Shown: piece after piece, positions 17,668-27,475 of the stretch | Numbering within the stretch: position 1 is the first letter of the stretch | Layout of the letters: each line of letters begins with the position of its first letter | NCBI GenBank assembly: GCA_963753135.1 | Contig: CAVWBA010000015.1 | Coordinates: 62,001-126,000 of the forward strand | DNA length: 64,000 bases | Direction of reading: 5' to 3' | From: Roseiarcus sp963753135 | GTDB lineage: Bacteria > Pseudomonadota > Alphaproteobacteria > Rhizobiales > Beijerinckiaceae | Program-made: the position numbers and the translations under genes | Notes under the pieces: generated by a model | The model's database searches: none | What the model was told of the DNA's origin: nothing | The model's input: the letters and a program-made list of their open reading frames with translations, nothing else

Positions 17668-19131
17668 ATGGCGAGAGTACCTGTCGGGGTCGGCCCCAAA
17701 ATGCCTCAGATCGTGGTCTTGTTCGGCGCGACCGGCGATCTCGCTCACAAGAAGCTGTTGCCTGGGCTCTTTCACTTGGTGTCCGCCGGCTTCATTTCGA
17801 AATGCCGGATAATTGGCGTATCGCTCGACGCCATCGACGCGGAGGGCTTCCGCGCCCTCGCCCGCGACGCCGTGTTCGAGCAACACCAGCACAAACCCAA
17901 GAAGGATGCCTGGCCGGCGTTCGAGGCGACGCTCGACTACGTGCCCATCGCGGCTGGCGCCGGAGCTCTCAAGGAAGCGGTGGAGAAGGCGGAGAAGTCC
18001 TTCAACGAGGAGGTCCAGCTTGTCAATTACCTGAGCGTGCCGCCGAACGCCGCGCTGTCGGCGATCAAAATGCTGAGCGAAGCCGATCTCGCCCGCGGAT
18101 CGCGGGTCATTATGGAAAAACCGTTCGGCACCGATCTCGAGACCGCGATCGCGCTCAACGATGCGCTGCACAAGGTGTTCGCCGAAGACCAGATCTTCCG
18201 CATCGACCATTTCCTCGGCAAGGAGCCGGCGCAGAACATCCTCGCTTTCCGTTTCGGCAACGGCCTGTTCGAACCGATCTGGAACCGCAATTTCATCGAT
18301 CATGTGCAGATCGACGTGCCGGAGACCCTCAACATCGGCAATCGGATCGCCTTCTACGAGCAGACCGGCGCCTTTCGTGACATGATCGTCACCCATCTCT
18401 TCCAGATTCTCGGATTCATGGCCATGGAGCCGCCGACCGCCCTCGCGCCCGGGCCGATCACCGAAGAGAAGAACAAGGTGTTTCGGTCGCTGACGGCGAT
18501 CGATCCGGCCGATGTCGTGCGCGGCCAGTTCATAGGCTACCGCAAGGAGCCGGGCGTCGATCCGGAATCGGACACGGAGACCTTCATCGCGCTCAAATGC
18601 TTCATCGACAATTGGCGCTGGGCCGGCGTGCCGTTCTTCCTGCGCACCGGAAAGCGCATGGCCGAGGGTCAGCGGATCATCTCGATCGCCTTCCGCGAGC
18701 CGCCAAAGAGCATGTTCCCGAGCGATTCCGGCATCGGCACGCAGGGGCCCGATCACCTGACCTTCGACCTCGCCGACGAATCCAGGGTGTCGCTGTCGTT
18801 TTATGGCAAACGGCCCGGACCCGGAATGCGGCTCAACAAACAGAGCCTGCAGTTCGCAATGCACGAAACCGGCATGGGCGGCGATGTGCTCGAAGCCTAC
18901 GAGCGCCTTATCCTCGACGCTATGCGCGGCGATCATACGCTATTCTGTTCGGCCGAGGGCATAGAGCGGCTGTGGGAGGTGTCTCAGCCGCTTCTCGAAT
19001 CGCCGCCGCCGGTCAAGGTGTATGCGCCAGGCTCCTGGGGACCACAGGCGATCTATCAATTGATCGCGCCCCACGCGTGGCGTTTGCCCTTCGAGCGCGC
19101 CTGGCGCGACCCTAATGTTGTCGGAGCATGA
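17668..19131 (+). CDS. zwf: Glucose-6-phosphate 1-dehydrogenase
   Basis: Oxidises glucose 6-phosphate to 6-phosphogluconolactone with NADP+ (or NAD+), entering the pentose phosphate or Entner-Doudoroff route. The 487-residue product shows the Rossmann motif FGATGDLAHKKLLPGLFHL, the active-site signature RIDHFLGKEPAQNILAFRF with the catalytic His, and RTGKRMAEGQ in the C-terminal domain. ATG 17668 follows GGGCGGGAGAGCGGA and gives a family-typical length; an in-frame start 132 bp earlier overlaps prmA and is unlikely. No 6-phosphogluconolactonase gene follows, unlike many zwf loci. Confidence 0.95.
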   Translation: MARVPVGVGPKMPQIVVLFGATGDLAHKKLLPGLFHLVSAGFISKCRIIGVSLDAIDAEGFRALARDAVFEQHQHKPKKDAWPAFEATLDYVPIAAGAGALKEAVEKAEKSFNEEVQLVNYLSVPPNAALSAIKMLSEADLARGSRVIMEKPFGTDLETAIALNDALHKVFAEDQIFRIDHFLGKEPAQNILAFRFGNGLFEPIWNRNFIDHVQIDVPETLNIGNRIAFYEQTGAFRDMIVTHLFQILGFMAMEPPTALAPGPITEEKNKVFRSLTAIDPADVVRGQFIGYRKEPGVDPESDTETFIALKCFIDNWRWAGVPFFLRTGKRMAEGQRIISIAFREPPKSMFPSDSGIGTQGPDHLTFDLADESRVSLSFYGKRPGPGMRLNKQSLQFAMHETGMGGDVLEAYERLILDAMRGDHTLFCSAEGIERLWEVSQPLLESPPPVKVYAPGSWGPQAIYQLIAPHAWRLPFERAWRDPNVVGA

Positions 19132-19186
19132 CTGGCCGCGCGAGGCCAAGTTCCCGCGCTTCGCGTCAGCATGCTAAAGCCGCAGT

Positions 19187-19684
19187 ATGCACGATCTTTC
19201 TCTCGTTCTGGAGCCGGCGACCGAGGGCGACGCCGAGCCGATCGAGCGCCTCAACGAACGGGTGTTCGGCCCAGGCCGATTCGCGCGCACCGCCTATCGC
19301 ATTCGCGAGACGACCGCCGCCGATCCGACGCTGAGTTTCGTCGCCAGGGTCGGGACGCTCCTGGTCGGCGCCTCGGCGATGACGCCGATCGCCATCGGCG
19401 ACGCCCCGGCCCTGCTCCTCGGGCCGTTGATCGTCGAGCCCGTCTTCCGCAGCCAGGGGATCGGCGAAGCGCTCGTGACGACTTCGCTCGAGGCCGCGAA
19501 AGCCGCGGGCTGGAAGCTGGTGATCCTGGTCGGCGACGAGCCATACTATGCGCGCATGGGGTTTCAGCGCGCGCCAAAGGACAGGATATCGCTGCCGGGA
19601 CCGGTCGATCCCGAACGACTCCTCTATTGCGAGCTCGAGCCTGGCGCGCTGGCCCTTGCGAAGGGAGCGGCGCGGGGGGCCTGA
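19187..19684 (+). CDS. GNAT-family N-acetyltransferase
   Basis: A 165-residue acetyltransferase resembling the YhbS group. The acetyl-CoA binding region is VEPVFRSQGIGEALVTTSLE (V-x3-R-x2-G-x-G), followed by the segment WKLVILVGDEPYYARMGFQRA, which is well conserved in this group. Substrate is unknown. It sits 55 bp after zwf on the same strand and may be transcribed with it. Confidence 0.85.
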   Translation: MHDLSLVLEPATEGDAEPIERLNERVFGPGRFARTAYRIRETTAADPTLSFVARVGTLLVGASAMTPIAIGDAPALLLGPLIVEPVFRSQGIGEALVTTSLEAAKAAGWKLVILVGDEPYYARMGFQRAPKDRISLPGPVDPERLLYCELEPGALALAKGAARGA

Positions 19685-19720
19685 CGTCCCGGAGCGCGCC
19701 CGCGTGGCCGCACAACGCTC

Positions 19721-19911
19721 GTGACGGGCTCTCACGAGGCGAGTGTGGAGGCGGTCGCTGAGGGCCGAGCCGATCTGGCGTCGATCGACTGCGTCAGCTT
19801 TGCGCTGCTTGGACGCGGCCGTCCCGAACTTATCGAGCGCGTCGCGGTCGTCGCCGAGAGCCGCGCCTTGCCTTGCCGTTCATCGCAAGCAGCAGCCTCG
19901 ACGGGCTATAG
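19721..19911 (+). pseudogene. Remnant of a PhnD-like ABC transporter substrate-binding protein
   Basis: The sequence encodes VTGSHEASVEAVAEGRADLA then SIDCVSFALLGRGRPEL, which closely resembles the middle of periplasmic phosphate/phosphonate-type binding proteins (PhnD-like). The first half of the gene is missing. Near 19866-19877 a direct repeat TTGCC-TTGCC shifts the frame; in the shifted frame it continues LPFIASSSLDGL and then stops (19909-19911). This is therefore a 5'-truncated, frameshifted relic lying between the GNAT gene and the convergent zapE. Confidence 0.6.
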
Positions 19912-19936
19912 ACCGCGGCTACAAAATGCGGCCGCG

Positions 19937-21106
19937 TCACGTCTCCGCGATGCCGCCGAGATCGCCCGCTTGCGCTCCGCTTTCGCGCCCGTGCGGCAGC
20001 GCGAGATACTCAGCCGACCGCATTTCGTGGAGACGCGACGCCGTGCGCGCGAACTCGAACGCCTCGGCGCCGTCGGCGCCAGAATGGAGCGTCTCCGGTT
20101 CGCCCGCCGCCGAAGCGATCAGTTTGACCCGCATGTCGTAGAGGGCGTCGATCAGGATGATGAAGCGCTTCGCCTCATTACGCTCGGCAGCGCCGATCAC
20201 CGGAATGCGGTCAAGCACGAGCGTGTGAAAACGCTGAGCAAGCTTGAGATAGTCAGCGGCGCCGAGCGGGCGGCGACAGAGGGCGTCGAAATCGAAACGC
20301 GCGACGCCATCGATCGCCTGCTGCACGTCGAGATAGCGCCCCATGAGTTCAATGCGCATCGGCTCGCCGCGCTCATGCCCGGTCAGCGTCAGGAAAGCCG
20401 CGTCAAGCGCGGCGTCCGCCTTCGGGCTGAGCGGCGTATAGTAAACTGGGGCGCGCTTGAGCTTCTCGAGCCTGTAGTCGGTCCGGGCGTCGAGTTCGAC
20501 CACATCGAGCCGCTCATGCAAGAGCGCGATGAAGGGGAGGAACAAAGCTCGATTGAGCCCGTCCCTGTAGAGATCGTCGGCCGCGACATTCGAGGTCGCG
20601 ACCACCACCACGCCCGCGGCGAACAGCGCCGTAAACAAACGGCTCAAGATCATCGCATCCGCGATGTCGCGCACCGAAAACTCGTCGAAGCAAAGAAGCG
20701 AAGCCTCGCGCGCGAGATCCGCCGCAACCGGCCCGATCGGATCCTCGCCCTCGACTTCGCCGCGCTTCCGCGCCTGACGCCATTGATTGAGGCGAGCATG
20801 CACGTCGGCCATGAAGGCGTGAAAATGCGCGCGGCGTTTGCGCGGCGTCTCGACCGCGTCGAAGAACATGTCCATCAGCATCGTCTTGCCGCGGCCCACG
20901 GGCCCATGGATGTAAAGCCCGCGCGGCGGCTCGGCCGCCTTCACGCCGAACAGTCGCGAGAAGCCGTTCGGCTTTCCCTCGGCCTTATAGCCCTTCAATT
21001 TGGCGGCGAGCGCGTCGAGCTTGCGGACAAGCTCCGCTTGCGCCGGGTCGGACTCGAAGCCGCGCTCGGCAACCAGCGCGCGGTAGCGCTCGGCGATGCG
21101 AGTCAT
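19937..21106 (-). CDS. zapE: AFG1-family cell-division ATPase ZapE
   Basis: A 389-residue P-loop ATPase of the AFG1/ZapE (YhcM) family. Walker A is GPVGRGKTMLMDMFF, preceded by the typical PPRGLYIHG; Walker B is ASLLCFDEFSVRDIADAMIL; sensor region VVVVATSNVAADDLY; later RFDFDALCRRPLGAADYL is strongly family-like. In E. coli ZapE affects FtsZ ring stability under low oxygen; in mitochondria AFG1 is linked to respiratory-chain quality control. Length is normal. The ATG at 21106 gives the usual start. Confidence 0.92.
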   Translation of the reverse strand: MTRIAERYRALVAERGFESDPAQAELVRKLDALAAKLKGYKAEGKPNGFSRLFGVKAAEPPRGLYIHGPVGRGKTMLMDMFFDAVETPRKRRAHFHAFMADVHARLNQWRQARKRGEVEGEDPIGPVAADLAREASLLCFDEFSVRDIADAMILSRLFTALFAAGVVVVATSNVAADDLYRDGLNRALFLPFIALLHERLDVVELDARTDYRLEKLKRAPVYYTPLSPKADAALDAAFLTLTGHERGEPMRIELMGRYLDVQQAIDGVARFDFDALCRRPLGAADYLKLAQRFHTLVLDRIPVIGAAERNEAKRFIILIDALYDMRVKLIASAAGEPETLHSGADGAEAFEFARTASRLHEMRSAEYLALPHGRESGAQAGDLGGIAET

Positions 21107-21203
21107 GGATGGATCTTGGCTCGAGAGAGGGAAGGGACGGCTGGGATCGCGAGCTATTAGTTTTGATGTGCGCCCAATTCAAGGTCTCCGGCTTCCGCGC
21201 GCG

Positions 21204-22706
21204 CTATCGGAAGTCCTCGGGAAGCTCAGCTTCGATCTGGCGAATTGCGGCGGCCTCGTCTTCATCGAGCAGATAGCCGGCTCCGACCAGGTCGGCCGCC
21301 TTCCGCCGCGCAAGCTTGAGGTAGTTCGCTCGATCGCCATAGCGGCGCGCGAGCTCGTCGGCCGGGAAAGGCCGCCATCCGGAGAAGTTGCCGCAGGTGT
21401 CGGCAATCGAGGCGATCGCAGCGGGCGGCAGCGCCGGCGGCTGAGCAAGCCCGAGCGGCAACACCGCCTCGAGCACGGGAATGCCGCCCGTGGGCGCGCC
21501 GTTTGCGCTCATCGTAGGAATCCAGAGCGGCGTTGCTCCGAGCCGGTTCAAGCCCGCAAGATCGGCGGGCGCCGGCGCGAGGACGAATGGCGCATCGGGC
21601 GGGAGATCGCGCTTGACCTCGCTTTCCTCGCCGATCGAGCGAAAGAGGCCCAAAAAGAGCGGACGAAGATAGAGCGCGTCGCTGATCGTGCTCAGCGCGA
21701 TTGGCGCGCCGCCGTTGCACCTCATCGTCTGAAAGACAGTGTCCGCAGGTGCAGCGCCCCCGCGGGCGTGCGGGGCCGCCGTCGCATAGCGATGGAGCCC
21801 GGGCTGTTCGGGGGCGCGGGCGAAGAGGCTGGCGCGCAACCGGAAGAAGTCGGTGAGCGAGACCACGTCGATGAGTGTCGGGTCGCTTGCGGGTCGGGAA
21901 AGCAGCTCGGCGGGCGCAAGCGGCGCGAGATCATTGCGGGCGTATGGGAATTGCCGGTCGCCCTCGGCGAATCGGTTGATCGCGAGCACGACGCCATTGC
22001 CGTTGCGGGTGAATGCGCCCTGATAGACTCCACGACCGGTCTTGGGATCGGCGTTGAAGCCCTCAGCAAGAAACGTGTTCACGAACCACGCGCTCTGGCT
22101 GACCCCGGCCAGAATGCGATGGCGGAAGATCGGCACGGGCGCCGACTCGCTCCGGAACGCGCCGCCGAGCCAGCGGCCGAAATCCCGAACGGCGACTTCG
22201 CCGATCCCCTGCGCGGCCTCGGGGGGGCCGCCGGGCAGACCCGCCTGCCATTGAACCGCGGCAAGCGAAATCCGATGCTTAAGGAGAAAACCGTCGCCGA
22301 TCGCAGCCGCCTCCGGCGCGGCGGGGGCGGCATGACCCGCCGCCATCGCCACAGGAGCGCCAAGCGAGCGGGCTAGAATGGGGTTGCCGCGATTGGGCGC
22401 TTCGACGACGATGGCGCTCGCGTCGGAGGCTGATTCTGGCGCGACGATATGGAAGGCGATCACATAGGGAACGTTCGCCCGTCCGGCTGCAAGCCCGCTC
22501 AAGCCCGCGACCGGCTCTCCGATCGCAACCTCGCCGCGGATGACGCCCTCGACATAGCGCCAGGCGATGCCGGCGTAACTTCCGGCCGGCCGCTCTCGCG
22601 CCACGTCGACGGCGGTGATCGAACTTTCGGCTGCGGCCGCGCTGGCTGCCGGGCCCATTATGACCGCCGTCGCCAACGCGCCGACAAGTATTCCATAGAC
22701 CCTCAT
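21204..22706 (-). CDS. Exported alpha/beta hydrolase-domain protein
   Basis: A 500-residue secreted protein with a signal peptide (hydrophobic residues 5-25, AxA-type cleavage site near ASAAAAES). It resembles the alpha/beta hydrolase-domain family that is poorly characterised. A probable nucleophile elbow is AGVSQSAWFVNTFLAEGF around residue 206. The C-terminal region ends in GWRPFPADELARRYGDRANY, seen in this family. Enzymatic activity and substrate are unknown; an esterase-like periplasmic role is an inference. It is read in the same direction as polA, 33 bp after polA's stop. Confidence 0.7.
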   Translation of the reverse strand: MRVYGILVGALATAVIMGPAASAAAAESSITAVDVARERPAGSYAGIAWRYVEGVIRGEVAIGEPVAGLSGLAAGRANVPYVIAFHIVAPESASDASAIVVEAPNRGNPILARSLGAPVAMAAGHAAPAAPEAAAIGDGFLLKHRISLAAVQWQAGLPGGPPEAAQGIGEVAVRDFGRWLGGAFRSESAPVPIFRHRILAGVSQSAWFVNTFLAEGFNADPKTGRGVYQGAFTRNGNGVVLAINRFAEGDRQFPYARNDLAPLAPAELLSRPASDPTLIDVVSLTDFFRLRASLFARAPEQPGLHRYATAAPHARGGAAPADTVFQTMRCNGGAPIALSTISDALYLRPLFLGLFRSIGEESEVKRDLPPDAPFVLAPAPADLAGLNRLGATPLWIPTMSANGAPTGGIPVLEAVLPLGLAQPPALPPAAIASIADTCGNFSGWRPFPADELARRYGDRANYLKLARRKAADLVGAGYLLDEDEAAAIRQIEAELPEDFR

Positions 22707-22739
22707 CGCAGGTTGCTCCGTTTCGCCAGTTTCGGCCCG

Positions 22740-25700
22740 CTAATGCGCCTCCTCCCAGTTCTGCGCCGCGTGCGCGTCGACCCTCAGCGGCGCGTGCAGG
22801 CGGACGGCGGGCTCGGGCGCCTCGACCATCACCTTGGCTACCACCGGCAGCGTCGCCTCGACTTCATCGTCGGGCGCCTCGAACACCAATTCGTCGTGGA
22901 CGGTGAGCAGCATCTCAGCGCTCAAGCCCGCTTTGGCCAGCGCTTCGTCCATGCGCACCATCGCGCGGCGGATGATGTCGGCGGCCGAGCCCTGCAGCGG
23001 CGCGTTGATCGCGGCGCGCTCGTTGAACGCCCGCTCCGAAGGGTTCGACGCATTGATGCGCGGGTAATGGCACTTGCGGCCGAACAGAGTGGTGACATAG
23101 CCGTTGGCGCGCGCCGTCTTCTTCGTCGCCTCCATATAGTCGCGGATGCCGGGAAAGCGCTCGAAATATTTCCGGATATAGGCGCCCGCCTCATCGCGCG
23201 CGATGCCGAGCTGATTGGCGAGGCCGAAGGCCGAAATGCCATAAATGATACCGAAATTGATGGCCTTGGCGCGCCGCCGGACTTCGGCCGGCATGCCCTG
23301 GATCGGCACGCCGAACATTTCGGAGGCGGTCATGGCGTGAATGTCGAGTTCTTCCGCGAACGCCTGCTTGAGCGCTGGAATGTCGGCGAGATGCGCGAGG
23401 AGCCTGAGCTCTATCTGGCTGTAGTCGGCCGAGATGAGCTTGCGCCCCTCCGGCGCCACGAAGGCGCGGCGGATCTTGCGCCCTTCCTCGGTGCGGATCG
23501 GAATGTTCTGCAGATTAGGTTCCGACGACGACAGCCGCCCGGTCGTGGTCGAGGCGAGCGCATACGCTGTGTGGACGCGGCCGGTTCGCGGATTGACGAA
23601 GCCAGGCAGCGCGTCGGTATAGGTCGACTTGAGCTTCGAGATCTGCCGCCATTCGAGCACGCGCGCTGGCAATTGATGGCCCTCGGCGGCGAGGTCCTCG
23701 AGCACGCTCGCTGTCGTCGACCAGGCGCCGGTCGCGGTCTTCTTGCCGCCGGGCAGGCCCATCTGGCCGAACAGAATATCGCCGAGCTGCTTCGGCGAGC
23801 CGGGATTGAACGGCGCGCCGACAATTCCGTTGATCTCGGCCTCGAGTCCGGCCATGCGCTGAGCGAACTCGCCCGTCATGCGCGACAGGATGTTGCGGTC
23901 GATCGCGATCCCGCGGCGCTCCATACGCGCCAGAACATCGACGAGCGGGCGCTCGAGCCGCTCATACACCGTCGACATCTTCTCGGCGACGAGGCGCGGC
24001 TGCAAAACGCGCGTGAGACGCAGGGCGACGTCGGCCTTCTCCGCTCCGTATTCGCACCCCTTTTCGATCGTCGCACGCGCGAATCCAAGGAAATTCCGCC
24101 CCGAGCCCGCGACTTCGCTGAGAGCGACGGGTTTGTGACCGAGAAAGCGTTCGGAAAGCGTAACGAGGCTGTGGTCGTCGCCAGTCGCGCCGGCGTCGAG
24201 CGTGTAGGAAAGCAGCATGGCGTCGTCGATCGGCGCAACGCGAACGCCGCGCATCGCGAACACATGCATATCGAACTTGAGGTCGTGGCCGATCTTGAGA
24301 ACGCCCGGCGCCTCAAGCAGCGGCTTCAGAAGCCCGACCGCCTCTGCTTCCGGCATCTGGTCGGGCGCGAGTCCCCCGCCGTCGAAAAGATCATCGGCGC
24401 CGGTCCGATGGCCGATTGGGATGTAGCAGGCTTCTCCGGGCTTCACTGCCAATGAGAGGCCGACGAGGTCCCCTTGCAGCGGGTCGGGCGACGAGGTCTC
24501 GGCGTCGATGGCGACCACGCCCTCGTCTAGTGCGCGGGCGATCCATGCGCTGAGCTCGGCCCCGGTCCGCACAATTCTATAGGCCGCACGGTCGATTGGA
24601 GCGCGCGCCTCCTTTGCACGCGCGGCCGCAAGGTCCGCGGGCGCAGCGCCCTCGGGCGCCGCCATCTGCGAAGGGGCCGGAGCAGGAACGGGCGCCGGGG
24701 GCGCGGCGGCGTCGCCTTCCGCCGGCGCTTCTCCTTCTCGTTCCAAAAGGGCGACGCCTTGGCCGCCCGGCCAAGCCGCCCGGCCGACAAAGCGCGGGTC
24801 AGGCTCGATGGAGGAAGCCTCGACGCCGCAAATCTCGGCGACGCGCCGGGTCAGCGTCGTGAGCTCCATCGCTTTGCAAAAGGCGACGAGCCGCTTGCCG
24901 TCGAGCTCAGGCGTCGCAAGAGCCTCGAGCGGCGTCTCGACCGGCACATCGCGATCCAACGTTACGAGCTGCTTCGAGATCAAGATGCGCTTGACGATTT
25001 CGGAGTCGGTCAGCGCTTCCCGCCGCTTCGGCTGCTTGATCTCGCCCGCGCGGGAGAGCAGCGTCTCAAGGTCTCCATATTCGAGAATGAGCTGCGCCGC
25101 AGTCTTGAGGCCGATGCCGGGCGCGCCCGGCACATTGTCGGTCGAAATCGCCGGCGAGCGCCTGGACGTCGACGACCTTGCCGGGGCCTACTCCCTCGAA
25201 ATATTTGACCACTTCCTCGACGCCGAAGCGCCGCTCCTCGCGAGAGCCTGCGACACCGGCTTGGCCGGAAGCCGGGTCATACATCGTGACGCAAGGCTCG
25301 ACGAGCTGCATGAGGTCTTTGTCGGCCGAGACGATGAGGACGTCGGCCCCGGCCTCACGCGCCTGGCGGGCGTATGTGGCGATGATGTCGTCGGCCTCAT
25401 ACCGGCCCTGTTCGATCGGGACCATGCCGAAGGCCGAGACCGTGGCGCGCATCAGCGGGAACTGGGGCTTGAGTTCGTCGGGGGGGTCTTTCCGGTGCGC
25501 CTTGTAGGCTGGGTAAATGTCGCGCCGGAACGAGTTCTCCGTCTTGTCGAAGATGATGGCGAGATGGGTTGGTTTGAAGCCCGCGGCCCCGTCGCGAATG
25601 AACTGCAGCACCTTGGTAGCGAACAGCCGCACCGCGCCGGTCGGCAGCCGGTCGGTTCGATAGTTGTACTTCTGGTCTTGGCGGATCGACTGATAATAGG

Positions 25701-25776
25701 CGCGGAAGACGAAGGACGAGCCGTCGATGAGAAAAACGTGGTCCCCGGGACCGACCGGGCGATGGGGCTGGGTCAT
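22740..25776 (-). CDS. polA: DNA polymerase I, frame broken once
   Basis: Pol I fills gaps and removes RNA primers. The product (about 1,011 residues) has the 5'-3' exonuclease/FEN domain (FLIDGSSFVFRAYY, YEADDIIATYARQA, VSADKDLMQLV), a 3'-5' exonuclease domain with intact acidic residues (VVAIDAETSSPDPLQG, GHDLKFDMHVF), and the family A polymerase (SADYSQIELRLLAHL, RRAKAINFGIIYGISAFGL, LTVHDELVFEAP). A proline/alanine-rich spacer sits before the exonuclease domain. The frame breaks at 25145-25147, where GAAATC should be GAATC on the plus strand; repair gives AGDSTDNVPGAPGIGLKTAA. ATG 25776 is preferred; 25782 is possible. Pol I is important enough that a sequence error is the likelier cause. 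Confidence 0.93.
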
Positions 25777-25941
25777 GGCCATCACATAATCGATGCGCCC
25801 GCCGGGCGCCATCACGATGCGGCGCGACTGTGGAATGGGCCGCGCCGTTCATCGAACAGTCATCGGCGCAGTTGCAGTTTCCGCTTCCCGGAGTTGCGCC
25901 GAATCGCGGTTCGGCGGGCGAACTCAAAGGGGAAGGGCGAA

Positions 25942-27243
25942 ATGGCTTCTCGCACCGGCTTGGCCGCCGCCGCCGCGGTCGCGATCGCAATCGGCGCCGG
26001 TTTCGAACTGCGCAGCGCGCAGTCGCTCACCGTTCCGGACGCTTGCGTGCTCGGGGCGGCGAGTTGCGCCGAGGTTTGTCGCAGCCTCGACGATCAGCGC
26101 CGCGCGCCGGCCGACTTCATCGCGCTTGCCGCCTACCAGCTTGGACCCGAGCGCCCGATTCTCCTGCCGCCGGCCAACCTTTCGATGCCGGCGCCCGTCG
26201 ATCCGCACAATGTCTATGCCGGCGCCGCGGCCGGCATGTTCAGTCCTGCCGTCGCCGGGCAACCGTCGCGGGTCTATTCGCCGAACCTCGTGACCGGCAA
26301 GGTCGATGTGATCGATCCGGACACGTTCAAAGTCATCGACAGCCTGGCCGCGATGCCGAGCCCGGAGCATATCGTTCCATCCTGGGATCTGCAGACGCTC
26401 TGGGTTTCGGCGGATGTGAGCGCGCGCGGCGGCCACGGCGGCGTCGCGCCGATCGATCCGAGGACAGGCAAGGTCGGCAAGGTGATCGACGTGCCGGACT
26501 CCTACAACATCTATTTCACCCCCGACGGCAAATCGGCGATCGTCGTCGCCGAGGCCCTGCGCCGGCTCGAGTTCCGTGATCCGCACACCCTGGCGTTGCA
26601 GGGCTATATCGCGACGCCCCAATGCGCGGGCATCAATCACGCCGACTTTGCGCCCGACGGCTCGTACGCCATCTTCACCTGCGAGTTCAACGACTCGCTC
26701 GCCAAGATCGATCTCGTCCATCACACTCTGGTCGAGACGCTGCCGCTGACTCCCGGCCACATGCCGCAGGACATCAGGGTGGCGCCGGACGGCAAGATCT
26801 TCTTCATCGCCGACCTCATCGGCGACGGCGTCATGGTGATCGACGGCGATTCCTTTGGGCAGCTCGATTTCATCAAGACCGGCGTCGGCGCGCATGGACT
26901 CTATCCCAGTCGCGACGGGACAAAGCTCTATGTGTCCAATCGAGGCACTCACAGTCTCGGAGGCGCGCGAAAGGGCCCCGGCAGCGTCTCGGTGATCGAT
27001 TTTAAGACGCGCAAAGTCGTCGCCAACTGGACGATTCCGGGGGGCGGCAGCCCGGACATGGGAAACTTGAGCGCCGACGGCAAATGGCTTTGGCTATCGG
27101 GCCGCTACGACGGCGCGATCTACGCCTTCAACACCGACGACGGCTCGGTGAAGACGATCCCCGTGGGCGGCATGCCGCATGGGCTCACCGTCTGGCCGCA
27201 GCCTGGGCGTTATTCCCTCGGCCATACCGGGAATATGCGCTAG
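25942..27243 (+). CDS. YncE-like YVTN-family beta-propeller protein, exported
   Basis: A 433-residue protein with a signal peptide (hydrophobic residues 6-22, cleavage near RSAQS). The rest is repeats of about 45 residues of the YVTN/YncE seven-bladed propeller type, e.g. SRVYSPNLVTGKVDVIDPDT, DGKSAIVVAEALRRLEFRDP, DGTKLYVSNRGTH, GPGSVSVIDFKTRKVVANW and DGKWLWLSGRYDGAIYAFN. A short cysteine-containing segment (CVLGAASCAEVC) follows the signal. Periplasmic or extracellular binding is likely; ligand unknown. AGGGGAAGGG gives a strong ribosome binding site. The gene is divergent from polA, and repeat copy B starts 7 bp after its stop. Confidence 0.85.
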   Translation: MASRTGLAAAAAVAIAIGAGFELRSAQSLTVPDACVLGAASCAEVCRSLDDQRRAPADFIALAAYQLGPERPILLPPANLSMPAPVDPHNVYAGAAAGMFSPAVAGQPSRVYSPNLVTGKVDVIDPDTFKVIDSLAAMPSPEHIVPSWDLQTLWVSADVSARGGHGGVAPIDPRTGKVGKVIDVPDSYNIYFTPDGKSAIVVAEALRRLEFRDPHTLALQGYIATPQCAGINHADFAPDGSYAIFTCEFNDSLAKIDLVHHTLVETLPLTPGHMPQDIRVAPDGKIFFIADLIGDGVMVIDGDSFGQLDFIKTGVGAHGLYPSRDGTKLYVSNRGTHSLGGARKGPGSVSVIDFKTRKVVANWTIPGGGSPDMGNLSADGKWLWLSGRYDGAIYAFNTDDGSVKTIPVGGMPHGLTVWPQPGRYSLGHTGNMR

Positions 27244-27249
27244 ATCGCC

Positions 27250-27366
27250 AAATAACATCCAAGGAAATCCAAATAAAACCAAGGAAAACTCCTTGCATTT
27301 CCTTGGATTCCTTTGGCCGAATCTGGACTTTTCAATGAGTTACGGCGAGTCCAAATAAAAAAATCT
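27250..27366 (+). repeat. Dispersed intergenic repeat, copy B
   Basis: A perfect 12-bp inverted repeat (ATCCAAGGAAAT at 27257-27268 with ATTTCCTTGGAT at 27297-27308), then the conserved core at 27315-27344 (GGCCGAATCTGGACTTTTCA then ATGAGTTACG), then an A-rich tail. It starts just after the stop codon of the beta-propeller gene. Confidence 0.75.
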
Positions 27367-27475
27367 TTTCCTCTCTCAGACCCTGTGGGCGAAAGGTCTC
27401 AACAATGGCGCCCGCTCCTTTTCCAAGCCGCCGGGCGTCGTTCTGCCGCCGAGCGCCGGGTTCGGCGATTGGCTA

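Noticed and set aside
19721..22376. Long plus-strand open frames opposite zapE and the alpha/beta hydrolase
   Set aside because: They are rich in Arg and Ala with no domain and are mirror images of strongly recognised minus-strand genes. Only the first 190 bp (PhnD-like) carry a separate signal.
24808..27243. A very long plus-strand open frame (811 codons) covering the start of polA and the beta-propeller gene
   Set aside because: Its first 370 codons are the antisense of polA and do not look like protein; only the part from ATG 25942, with a ribosome binding site and signal peptide, is real.
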